From: G020354645 sp050053515
GTDB taxonomy: Bacteria; Desulfobacterota; Desulfobacteria; Desulfobacterales; G020354645
Reading direction: 5' to 3'
DNA: 24,986 bases
Assembly (NCBI GenBank): GCA_050053515.1
Contig: JASFTQ010000023.1
Coordinates: 1 to 24,986, forward strand
A program made the translations under genes and the position numbers. Position 1 is the first letter of the stretch; each line of letters begins with the position of its first letter. This document shows, piece after piece, positions 15,187-22,531 of the stretch. Below the pieces are notes generated by a model. It was not told the DNA's origin. It did no database searches and was given only the letters and a program-made list of their open reading frames with translations.

Positions 15187-16299
15187 ATGATTATCGGCGT
15201 TTTAAAAGAAATCAAGGCCGAGGAAAATCGCGTATCCATTACCCCGGCCGCTACAGAGATCATGAAGCAAAGGAAGCACACGATTCTGGTGGAAAAAGGG
15301 GCCGGCACTGGCAGTGGATTTGAGGACGCCACCTTTGCCGCAGCCGGCGCAGAAATAATCGACGCCCCTCAGGAAGTCTTTCGACGTGCAGAGATGATTC
15401 TGCGGGTGAAGGAACCCCAACCATCCGAATATCCCTTGCTCCAAAAAGGACAAATCTACTTTTCCTATCTTCATCTGGCTGCATCAGAAAAACTAACCCA
15501 GGCACTGATAAAAGCCCAAACCGTCAATATCGCCTATGAAACAATTCAAAAGCCGAACGGGTCGTTGCCACTGCTGACCCCCATGAGCGAAATCGCAGGA
15601 CCGATGGCAATTCAGGAAGGGGCCAAATACCTTGAGATGGTCCACGGTGGACATGGTGTTTTGCTGGGGGGTGTTCCGGGTGTCGATCCTGGCACGGTAT
15701 TGATCATCGGGGGTGGCGTGGTGGGAATCAATGCCGCTAAAATGGCCAGTGGTCTGGGTGCCAAGGTGTATGTCCTCGACATAAATTTGGATCGTCTGCG
15801 TTACCTGAGCGACGTCATGCCCAGCAACTGTATGCCTTTGATGTCCAGTCCCGCCGCGATCCGCAAGCTCATCAAAGAGGCGGATGTGGTCGTGGGTGCT
15901 GTGCTTGTTCCGGGAAGCCGAACCCCCGAGCTGGTTGATCGCAACATATTGAAAACGATGAAGACGGGTGCAGTGCTGGTGGATGTTTCAATTGATCAAG
16001 GCGGTTGCTTTGAAACCTCAAGGGAGACCACGCATACCGAACCGACTTACACTATTGATGGCATCGTCCACTATGCTGTAAGCAATATGCCGGGGGCTGT
16101 TCCCAAAACCTCAACCATGGCTTTGACCAATGCAACCCTCCCCTATCTTGTCGAAATTGCCAATAAGGGCTGGAAAAAGTCTATGCAGGAGAATCCCGAA
16201 ATCAGTTCCGGTGCAAACATTGTCAACGGCAAGATAACTTATAAAGGTGTGGCGGAGGCATTTGGACTGGAACACACGCCGATTGAAAAGCTGCTTTAA
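15187..16299 (+). CDS. ald: Alanine dehydrogenase
   Basis: A 370-residue enzyme, normal family length. The known active-site residues are at their usual numbers: Arg15 (RVSITP), Lys75 (VKEPQP), His96 (YLHLAA) and Asp270 (SIDQGG). The NAD loop IIGGGVVGINAAKMASGLGA begins at 173. It catalyses reversible NAD-dependent deamination of L-alanine to pyruvate and ammonium, in the cytosol. The start at 15187 has GAGG six bases upstream and matches the family N-terminus (MIIGVLKEIK); the frame is open to 15103 but that extension is unlike the family. Stands alone; divergent from ybaK. Confidence 0.95.
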   Translation: MIIGVLKEIKAEENRVSITPAATEIMKQRKHTILVEKGAGTGSGFEDATFAAAGAEIIDAPQEVFRRAEMILRVKEPQPSEYPLLQKGQIYFSYLHLAASEKLTQALIKAQTVNIAYETIQKPNGSLPLLTPMSEIAGPMAIQEGAKYLEMVHGGHGVLLGGVPGVDPGTVLIIGGGVVGINAAKMASGLGAKVYVLDINLDRLRYLSDVMPSNCMPLMSSPAAIRKLIKEADVVVGAVLVPGSRTPELVDRNILKTMKTGAVLVDVSIDQGGCFETSRETTHTEPTYTIDGIVHYAVSNMPGAVPKTSTMALTNATLPYLVEIANKGWKKSMQENPEISSGANIVNGKITYKGVAEAFGLEHTPIEKLL

Positions 16300-16411
16300 A
16301 TTCCCTCAGATAATCGATGGCTGCCGCAGCCACTCGTCGTAATCAAAAAATGCCCCGACCCCCGAATTATATCGGATATCAAAAAAATGTTCCGAAATAA
16401 CGCAAAATGAA

Positions 16412-16636
16412 GAGGTGCCGGCAGGAGGTAAATTTTTGCCGTCAAGATGCACAATCACCGTCACCCTGGCTCGGAAATGGCCAGATCCTGTCAATTGCCC
16501 CCCTGCCATTTAAAGCCTGGTGGTTAACACAAAGACTCACCGTCGTCGGCTCCTCCAGGCAGCAACAACCCTTTGTCGCTTAGCATCACCGGGGTAATCA
16601 GCTTGACGACAAAAATTTACCCCCTGCCGGCACCTC
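16412..16636. mobile_element. 225-bp MITE-like element with 35-bp terminal inverted repeats
   Basis: Positions 16412-16446 and the reverse complement of 16602-16636 agree at 33 of 35 bases (GAGGTGCCGGCAGG then GGTAAATTTTTG and CGTCAAG). There is no open frame of note and no clear target duplication. A short inner motif (CAGGCA followed by AACAACCC) is shared with the element at 8153-8366. It occupies the 385-bp gap between the convergent ald and cdaA genes. The outer left part (16300-16411) also carries a single AAAAAATGCCCCGACCCC end-like stretch. Confidence 0.65.
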
Positions 16637-16684
16637 GGGCAATCGGAATGTTATGTTGACAATCACTCAAAATACAATCCGGGA

Positions 16685-17881
16685 CTATTTGAATTTTTTT
16701 ATGTCGTCTATTTGCGTCTGCGGAGATTTTAAGATGACCCGTATTTGCTGCGGCGTGACATTATCCACTTTGATACCCACCGGCAGGTCAATATTTTTTC
16801 TGGCCAGTTTGATGAGGTGATTACCAGCGGAAAGCCGGTATAGATCTACCAGTACCCGCACATCCTGCTCTTTTAAGGCCCTGACACTGCTTCTCGGTCC
16901 GGCGAGTTTTAAATTGACATTTTTTGCTGAATTTTGGTCCAGAACCAGCCGGGTGGGAGTGTTCAGGTACTGAATCTGAGCGGCGATGCTGATATTTACC
17001 TCCTGCTGGCTGGCAAGAACAAGCCAAGTCGCGGCAACCAAGCCCAAAGCTCCCAGCTTATGACGCCAATTTTCGATGAAAAAGCCTTTCAAAAAATCTT
17101 TGAATGCCGGCACGGGACTGTCCGGAACGCCTAACCAAGTTATCATCTGGCCGGCCAAGCTTTCGGGTGTATCCCAAATTTTAATGTCACCCTCGGTAAT
17201 GGTCGAAACTTCGGACCGTTCTTCGGACACGATCAGACACACCGCATCGGTCCTCTCGGAAAGACCCAACGCCGCCCTATGACGGGTTCCGTAGTAATCC
17301 GGCAGGTTCTTTTTATCGGATAGAGGCAGAATACCGCCCATCTGGGTAATGCGATCCTGGCTGATGACAACCGCGCCATCGTGAGCCGGTGCCTGCCGAT
17401 TGAAGATGGTTTTAATCAGGGCCGGCTCGGGGATGGCCATGATCGTCTGGCCGGAGTGGATAAATTCGGCGGGATTATCGTTGCGGGCGATAACGATCAG
17501 GGCACCTGTTTCATCAGCGGCCAAATCAAAAACGACTTGGGCAAGTTTTTCGGCAAAGGCCTTTTGGACGCTACGTCTGCGCGAACGAAGAAAACGAAGC
17601 GGGCTGACCTTTTCCAGCACCTGTCTGATCTCGGATTGAAAGAGGATCAATAGCAGGATCAACAATACCTGCCAGAGTATTTGAAATACCCGGGTTGTCA
17701 GAAACAGACCCCATAGCTTCGCCAGGGAATATATGCCCCCGAGCACAGCCAGCCCGATCAGGACCCGCAGGGCTCTTGATTCCCTGAACCAGATGTAAAG
17801 GTGGTAGGTCACCAGGGTGAGAAATAAGATGTCAAGTACATCCCGCCATGAGGGTATCGGGATCAAATTAACCACGGTCAT
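16685..17881 (-). CDS. cdaA: Diadenylate cyclase CdaA fused to a YbbR (CdaR-like) domain
   Basis: A 398-aa protein. Three membrane helices (about 16-32, 37-57, 65-82) are followed by a DAC domain carrying the catalytic DGA (168-170) and RHR (200-202) motifs. A fourth hydrophobic helix comes next (about 275-291), then a YbbR-like beta domain (about 295-380) predicted to lie outside the membrane. It should make c-di-AMP from two ATP. In Firmicutes CdaA and its YbbR-domain regulator CdaR are separate neighbours; here they are one chain. The start at 17881 has GGGAGG six bases upstream. The zinc-ribbon-like gene ends 29 bp upstream, suggesting one transcript. The usual neighbour glmM is not present in the window. 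Confidence 0.92.
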   Translation of the reverse strand: MTVVNLIPIPSWRDVLDILFLTLVTYHLYIWFRESRALRVLIGLAVLGGIYSLAKLWGLFLTTRVFQILWQVLLILLLILFQSEIRQVLEKVSPLRFLRSRRRSVQKAFAEKLAQVVFDLAADETGALIVIARNDNPAEFIHSGQTIMAIPEPALIKTIFNRQAPAHDGAVVISQDRITQMGGILPLSDKKNLPDYYGTRHRAALGLSERTDAVCLIVSEERSEVSTITEGDIKIWDTPESLAGQMITWLGVPDSPVPAFKDFLKGFFIENWRHKLGALGLVAATWLVLASQQEVNISIAAQIQYLNTPTRLVLDQNSAKNVNLKLAGPRSSVRALKEQDVRVLVDLYRLSAGNHLIKLARKNIDLPVGIKVDNVTPQQIRVILKSPQTQIDDIKKFK

Positions 17882-17910
17882 GGGATGCCTCCCGTTAACA
17901 CCCAACCCTA

Positions 17911-18300
17911 TCAATCCCCTGCATAGTGTTTGCCGCACTCCTTGCAGCGGCCGTCAGCACCTATGACACCAATGCAGTTTCCGTCACTGCACAATTTGCG
18001 GTTCTCCCAGTCGATATCATCAAAGGTCTGCTCTTCGGTATCTATATCGGTGTCATCAACGGTTTCTTGCTCCTCGTCGGTGACATCCGTATCATTTGAA
18101 ACTTCGGAACCCGGCCCGGATGGTACGGATTCTATTTGCCACGGCAGTTTGCCTTCATAGGCTTTACCGCACTCTTTGCAGTTGCCATCCGGTCCGATCA
18201 CACCGATACAATTTCCATCGCTGCATAAGACACGGTTATCCCAGTCGATATCTCGCTTTGATTTTTTGGCCGCCTTGGAATCGGTTTGGTGTTTGCCCAT
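17911..18300 (-). CDS. Tandem zinc-ribbon-like protein with acidic linker
   Basis: A 129-aa protein made of two near-identical modules (about 17-50 and 95-129) joined by an acidic, threonine-rich linker (about 65-93). Each module reads DIDW(D/E)NR, LCSDGNCIGVIG, DG and CKECGK, giving four cysteines per copy (26, 31, 41, 44 and 104, 109, 119, 122) in a CX4C...CX2C pattern that should bind one zinc each. The N-terminus is lysine-rich. Function is unknown; single-module relatives are common as hypothetical proteins in deltaproteobacteria (from memory). It is 29 bp upstream of cdaA on the same strand, so a role linked to c-di-AMP signalling is possible but only inferred. GGAG eight bases before the ATG. 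Confidence 0.82.
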   Translation of the reverse strand: MGKHQTDSKAAKKSKRDIDWDNRVLCSDGNCIGVIGPDGNCKECGKAYEGKLPWQIESVPSGPGSEVSNDTDVTDEEQETVDDTDIDTEEQTFDDIDWENRKLCSDGNCIGVIGADGRCKECGKHYAGD

Positions 18301-18519
18301 CTTCTAATCTCCACAAATATGATCAATTTGGAATCGATATGAAGATCTCAAAAGTTTCTGCCCTAGCCTCCCCAATGCCTGATATATTAAATGATAACAT
18401 TAAGATAACACCATGGTATTACAAACTCAATACCAATTTTTTGTTTGCATATCTGAAAAAAACCCTTAAATTACACTAAACCTAGACCCCGCACTACCGG
18501 AAGATACCTGGAGAAAGCC

Positions 18520-18816
18520 ATGACTGATAAAATTATCACACTGGAAGATCGGGGGGGTCCCTTTCAAATGGTTTTCAGACGGACACTGCGGATGGTTCCG
18601 GAGAGGGACAAAGAAGATAAAAAATTACAGCGCCTGATAGCATTTCGTCTCAAAATTGACGGTGAGAGCGCAACGACAGAATACCTGATTCGGAAAATCA
18701 ACGAGGCCATAAAATGCGCATACACCGGCAGTTTTTATGACTTTTTGAAAGATGATCTCCAAAAAACAAGTTGCAACCCAAGGCGTAAAAATTCAAACTC
18801 CCCCGGGGCCACGTGA
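18520..18816 (+). CDS. Hypothetical protein, 98 aa
   Basis: The frame starts MTDKIITLEDRGGPFQMVFR with GGAG seven bases upstream, a good ribosome binding site. The body is charged and mixed, with a probable helix (KLQRLIAFRLKI) and a hydrophobic patch around YTGSFYDFL. There are no membrane segments and no recognised motif. The last 15 or so residues (CNPRRKNSNSPGAT) look like read-through. It is 98 bp upstream of another small hypothetical gene. Function unknown. Confidence 0.55.
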   Translation: MTDKIITLEDRGGPFQMVFRRTLRMVPERDKEDKKLQRLIAFRLKIDGESATTEYLIRKINEAIKCAYTGSFYDFLKDDLQKTSCNPRRKNSNSPGAT

Positions 18817-18913
18817 ATTTCAGCAGGGCGCAGCTTTAGTTTGGCCGATTGGTCTCGCCGGCAGCGGTACGCAGTGGCTTAACTACTCTATGTGCGCGCA
18901 TACGGATTCTCTA

Positions 18914-19150
18914 ATGAAATTCTACATTACAGAAAAAAACATCGGAGATGATACAACCAGAGGTCAGGCTGAAAAGGTCATCGAATTGTTAAAAGACAAG
19001 GGGTGGGATGTTGAATACGGAATGGGCAAAAACAAACCCACCGATATTTCGGAATTCGGCCGGGAAGAAAAAATTTACCAGGCCTTTGCAGACGACTTTA
19101 TGATCTGCATCTCTCAATTGGAAAGCGATATCCAGCGTGAAAAACAGTAG
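18914..19150 (+). CDS. Hypothetical protein, 78 aa
   Basis: From ATG 18914 the frame encodes MKFYITEKNIGDDTTRGQAE and ends in QREKQ at a TAG. The sequence looks like a compact alpha/beta protein (strand, helix AEKVIELLKDKGW, strand, helix QAFADDFMICIS). The frame is open back to an ATG at 18752 that overlaps the preceding gene, but that stretch is poor in coding character, so the later start is preferred although its ribosome binding site is weak. It ends 30 bp before the radical SAM gene and may share its transcript. Function unknown. Confidence 0.5.
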   Translation: MKFYITEKNIGDDTTRGQAEKVIELLKDKGWDVEYGMGKNKPTDISEFGREEKIYQAFADDFMICISQLESDIQREKQ

Positions 19151-19180
19151 CGCTAGATTTTGATAATCAGGGAAAAATGT

Positions 19181-20050
19181 ATGCACTACGAAGGCAACAT
19201 CATCAGGCCCCCCAGCGAAGCGAACAGTATTTTGCTGCAGGTAACCGTGGGGTGCTCCCGCAACAAGTGCACCTTCTGCGGGACGTACCGGGGTGAGCGA
19301 TTCCGCATAAAGCCCGATGACCTCATCATGGAAGATATTGCTTTTGCCGCCAAGTACTGTCGGCGACAACGTCGGGTGTTTCTCTGTGACGGGGATGTGT
19401 TGGTCATCCCCCAAAAAAGGCTCTTAACCATCCTCAAGGAAATCAAAAAGCAGTTGCCCTGGGTAACTCGCATTGGCTTGTACGCCAATGCCAAGAGCAT
19501 CAGGATGAAAAGCCTTGAAGAGCTGAAAGAACTCAAGGCCAACGGCATCGGCATTGCCTATCTGGGTCTGGAGACCGGAGATGACGTAACCTTGAAAAAT
19601 ATAAACAAAGGGGCGAATGCCGACCTCATGATTGAAATGGGGAAAAAAATCCGTGCCGCCGGAATTAAACTTTCGATTACGGTGCTCTTGGCGATCGCCG
19701 GCAGGGAACGCTCGCAGATCCACGCCAAAGAAACCGGCAGGATCCTTACGGCAATAGATCCCGAATATGTAGGCGCTCTGAGCCTGATGCTGATTCCGGG
19801 CACACCGTTGTGCCGGGACTATGAATCCGGCAAATTCAGTCTCATCCAACCGGATGAGATGCTGCGCGAACTAAGAACCATGATCGCCCATACCACCCTG
19901 ACAAGAGGCCTTTTCCATGCGAACCACGCCTCCAATTACCTTCCTATAAAAGCAAGATTGCCAAAAGATAAAGAAACAACCCTCAAAATGATCGATGATG
20001 CCCTCGCGGGTAAGATTGCGCTTAAGCCGGAGTCTTTCAGAGCGCTGTAA
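19181..20050 (+). CDS. Radical SAM superfamily protein
   Basis: A 289-aa protein with the cluster-binding motif VGCSRNKCTFCGTY (Cys25, 30, 33). The first spacing is four residues rather than the classical three, as in the GCSxNKCTFC subgroup. An FLCDGDVLVIPQ strand follows, then IGIAYLGLETGDD and the C-terminal LSLMLIPGTPL, typical of the Elp3-like TIM barrel. It would bind a 4Fe-4S cluster and cleave SAM; the substrate is unknown. The start at 19181 has AGGGA seven bases upstream; an in-frame TTG at 19160 is less likely. Neighbours give no clear pathway. Confidence 0.85.
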   Translation: MHYEGNIIRPPSEANSILLQVTVGCSRNKCTFCGTYRGERFRIKPDDLIMEDIAFAAKYCRRQRRVFLCDGDVLVIPQKRLLTILKEIKKQLPWVTRIGLYANAKSIRMKSLEELKELKANGIGIAYLGLETGDDVTLKNINKGANADLMIEMGKKIRAAGIKLSITVLLAIAGRERSQIHAKETGRILTAIDPEYVGALSLMLIPGTPLCRDYESGKFSLIQPDEMLRELRTMIAHTTLTRGLFHANHASNYLPIKARLPKDKETTLKMIDDALAGKIALKPESFRAL

Positions 20051-20139
20051 GTGAACCTGGAACTTCGTATCAGGTATAAAGCTTTGATGCGGTTTAAGAT
20101 TGAATAGGGTCCTGAAGATGGATACTGGTTTGGAGAAAT

Positions 20140-20430
20140 ATGATGGATTTTAAAATAATGATGACCACTTTCGGCATGGTGTTTCTGGCTGAGCTCGGTG
20201 ACAAGACTCAACTGGCCACATTTTGTCTTTCTGCCGATTGCGATCCCAAGATTTCGGTCTTTCTCGGAGCTGCCATCGCATTGGTATTAAGCTCTCTGAT
20301 AGCGGTCTTTTTCGGTGATGCCGTCAGCCGGCTTGTACCCCCTGTGTATATAAAAATTGGTGCGGGTTTTTTCTTTCTTTTGGCCGGTGTATGGATATTG
20401 TATTCCGCGGCGCGAGTCATCTACAGCTAG
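20140..20430 (+). CDS. UPF0016/GDT1 family half-size membrane protein (likely Mn2+ or Ca2+ transport)
   Basis: A 96-aa protein with three hydrophobic helices and the family's signature E-L-G-D-K-T-Q (AELGDKTQLATF, about residues 18-29). Full-length GDT1/TMEM165/MntX-type proteins have two such repeats; this one has one and no second copy follows, so it would need to assemble as a homo-oligomer. Relatives export or distribute manganese. GGAG five bases before ATG 20140 and eight before ATG 20143; either may be used. No manganese riboswitch was seen upstream. Confidence 0.85.
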   Translation: MMDFKIMMTTFGMVFLAELGDKTQLATFCLSADCDPKISVFLGAAIALVLSSLIAVFFGDAVSRLVPPVYIKIGAGFFFLLAGVWILYSAARVIYS

Positions 20431-20651
20431 TACCGTGTTCCAGGAGCAAGTCGAATAGATGTGGCATGGCTTGGGTCCGCCGGCGACCTGAGGCGGATCA
20501 AACCATTTGTTAACTTTTTTTAAACTTCTTGGTGCAACAAAACGCCGCTCCGCAGCCGTCGGCATAACCATAAATGGAAAGACAGACCTCCCTGCGGTGA
20601 GGCTATTGATTTTCGGCAGTGCCATTGGTTTCAATCGGATTCGAGCTAAAA

Positions 20652-21797
20652 ATGAATAAAATTACCATAGTAACATTGACGTTATTATTTGTGGTGAGCC
20701 CCCACGCTCGCGGCGGGTCGTCGGAAAATCTGGAACCTTCAGTTATGCCTTCTCTGGTCTCCAGCCTGCGGATCGACAGCAACCTGGATTTTTGCGGTGA
20801 AGCAACTCCGCTGGACGTGCAAGAGGTCCGCGAACGATGGGAAAAAGAACTTCTTTTGACGCTGGCGGACCGACCCCAGGTGATCCTGTGGATAAAACGC
20901 TCCCATCGATACTTGCCCATCATTACAAGAATGCTGAGTGAAAATCATATGCCGGATGATCTCAAGTATATACCCATCGTTGAAAGTGCCTTAAGACCCC
21001 ATGTCGGTTCGCCAAAAGGGGCTATTGGATTTTGGCAGTTTATGGAATCTACCGGTCGAATCTACGACCTGAAAATTGATGCCGCCATCGATGAGCGCAG
21101 AAACATATTTAAATCAACCCGGGCCGCCATTCTTTATTTTAAAGCGCTCTATGAAGATCTGGGAACCTGGACCCTTGCAGCCGCCGCATATAACATGGGA
21201 GAAGAGGGACTGAAGGCAGAAATGCTGACGCAAAAAACAAATAATTTCTACCAGCTCTACCTGCCGTTGGAAACTCAAAGATACATTTTCAGAATAATCG
21301 CGGCAAAAACGATTTTGTCAAATCCGGGAAAATACGGTTTCCGGATCAATGAAGATGAATTATACCCGCCCCTCGAATTTGATCGTCTCGAAATACAGCT
21401 TGCGCGGAAGGTTCCGATTCACATTGTTGCCCAGGCGGCGGGAACGTATTTTAAAGTCATAAAAGATTTAAATCCTGAAATCAGAGGGCACTTTTTGGCT
21501 GAAGGGAATCACGCTATTTTGGTCCCCAAAGGGGCAGCAGCGGATTTTCACGCCAGATATGAAACAGCGCTGAACGATTGGGTGTCAAATCGCAGTGAGC
21601 AGATTTACATCGTCAAGGAGGGTGACAATCTTTCGTCGATCGCTTCAAGTCTCAAGGTGCCCTTGCCCGCTTTGCTGATCTGGAACAATTTAAACCCAAA
21701 CAAACACATCCATCCCGGAGATCAGCTGATAATATATCCGCCGGATAGCATTGACGAAAAAATAGAATTGGAATCAAATGACACCCCCCATGACTAG
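20652..21797 (+). CDS. mltD: MltD-like membrane-bound/periplasmic lytic murein transglycosylase with LysM
   Basis: A 381-aa exported protein. A signal peptide (MNKITIVTLTLLFVVSPHARG) is followed by an SLT lysozyme-like domain with the catalytic Glu111 in PIVESAL, then GSPKGAIGFWQFM (119-131) and AAAYNMGEEG. A C-terminal LysM repeat (about 319-364, YIVKEGDNLSSIAS to HPGDQLIIYPP) should hold it on peptidoglycan. It cleaves the MurNAc-GlcNAc bond, forming 1,6-anhydro ends. There is no lipobox cysteine near the cleavage site, so it is probably soluble periplasmic. The start at 20652 is chosen for the signal peptide; the ribosome binding site is weak. Followed by a terminator. Confidence 0.9.
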   Translation: MNKITIVTLTLLFVVSPHARGGSSENLEPSVMPSLVSSLRIDSNLDFCGEATPLDVQEVRERWEKELLLTLADRPQVILWIKRSHRYLPIITRMLSENHMPDDLKYIPIVESALRPHVGSPKGAIGFWQFMESTGRIYDLKIDAAIDERRNIFKSTRAAILYFKALYEDLGTWTLAAAAYNMGEEGLKAEMLTQKTNNFYQLYLPLETQRYIFRIIAAKTILSNPGKYGFRINEDELYPPLEFDRLEIQLARKVPIHIVAQAAGTYFKVIKDLNPEIRGHFLAEGNHAILVPKGAAADFHARYETALNDWVSNRSEQIYIVKEGDNLSSIASSLKVPLPALLIWNNLNPNKHIHPGDQLIIYPPDSIDEKIELESNDTPHD

Positions 21798-21924
21798 CCC
21801 AGGATTTTCGGGAACGGTGTCGACGGGCTGTGTCCCATATCCTTTTTCACGTTGTTAAAAGGTCCTGATGACCACTCAAAATGGTTTGGCCAACCGCCCG
21901 TGCGTATCGACCGCAAGCCCCCCC

Positions 21925-21959
21925 AAAAAAAAACAGGGTCGAATGTGACCCCGTTTTTT
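21925..21959 (+). terminator. Intrinsic terminator after mltD
   Basis: GGGTC (21936-21940), six-base loop, GACCC (21947-21951), extended by C-G and A/T pairs with one mismatch, with an A-run before and six T after. It works in both directions in principle. It lies about 130 bp past the mltD stop; nothing else is seen in between. Confidence 0.65.
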
Positions 21960-21978
21960 AGGGATTTGCGAATCCCTA
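21959..21978. repeat. Short perfect hairpin adjoining the terminator
   Basis: TAGGGATT and AATCCCTA flank a TGCG loop (8-bp perfect stem). It directly follows the terminator T-run and ends just before an ATG at 21979. Possible second terminator or protein site. Confidence 0.4.
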
Positions 21979-22251
21979 ATGAAATCTGGCTTCCCTAAAT
22001 GCCGTTATTCTCAGCCGGTCAATGGTTTCACCACTTGTTTAGAATGCCCGCCAGAAAAGATGCACGCACATCCGAGAAGCCTTGATTGTAGCGTGTTTAA
22101 ATTGTCAAGAGAGCAAGGAGGATGTCAGCATTTTCCGTCAAGTGTCGATTATTATATACAATTTCCGTGCCAAAAACAGAAAATGCATTTATTTGTAATA
22201 TATTCAAATTGTTATGTATTATCTGCAAAAGCATCTATCGTCGAAAAGTGA
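21979..22251 (+). CDS. Doubtful 90-residue cysteine-rich ORF
   Basis: The 21798-22531 interval has one longer open frame, starting MKSGFPKCRYSQPVNGFTTC. It contains seven cysteines, several in a CX10-11C or CX2C-like spacing in the first half, followed by low-complexity hydrophobic sequence. There is no ribosome binding site, because a hairpin abuts the ATG. The codon use and AT-rich second half do not look like its neighbours. It may be a remnant of a zinc-binding protein or chance. Confidence 0.2.
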   Translation: MKSGFPKCRYSQPVNGFTTCLECPPEKMHAHPRSLDCSVFKLSREQGGCQHFPSSVDYYIQFPCQKQKMHLFVIYSNCYVLSAKASIVEK

Positions 22252-22268
22252 CAAATATCGTCACTTTT
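22244..22268. repeat. 9-bp perfect inverted repeat in AT-rich intergenic DNA
   Basis: AAAAGTGAC (22244-22252) and GTCACTTTT (22260-22268) flank AAATATC. It could be a regulator site or a weak terminator. The rest of the gap (to 22531) is AT-rich, with no gene or promoter I can support. Confidence 0.4.
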
Positions 22269-22531
22269 TGTGCCATAAAATGTCAATAACCGTTTAAATA
22301 CGACCCTGAACCATCAACCATTTGGCATTATAATGTCTTGGTTGCCGCATTCTCCCAAGGATGCCTTTTTACAGATTTACATTTAGCGGGCGAGTAATAA
22401 AACCCAATAAAAAATATAGATAATTTATAACATATTACGGCGTGCCATTTAATGTGGGGAAAAATTGGCCGGGTGAATCATCATACTTTGTAGGATTGGC
22501 ATCGAACATTTTGTGATGGTGCCTACAACAT

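Noticed and set aside
16343..16367. Stretch AAAAAATGCCCCGACCCC resembling the end of the 8153-8366 MITE
   Set aside because: No matching inverted partner or target duplication was found nearby, so it is not called as an element by itself.
16306..16509. 67-codon minus-strand frame downstream of ald
   Set aside because: It lies across the repeat arm at 16412-16446 and has no ribosome binding site or recognised domain; more likely repeat-derived.
18752..18913. Upstream extension of the 78-aa hypothetical gene
   Set aside because: It overlaps the preceding gene, lacks a ribosome binding site, and its translated sequence looks unlike a folded protein.
20431..20651. Possible riboswitch upstream of mltD
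   Set aside because: I compared it by eye with c-di-GMP and manganese riboswitch cores and could not place the required motifs.
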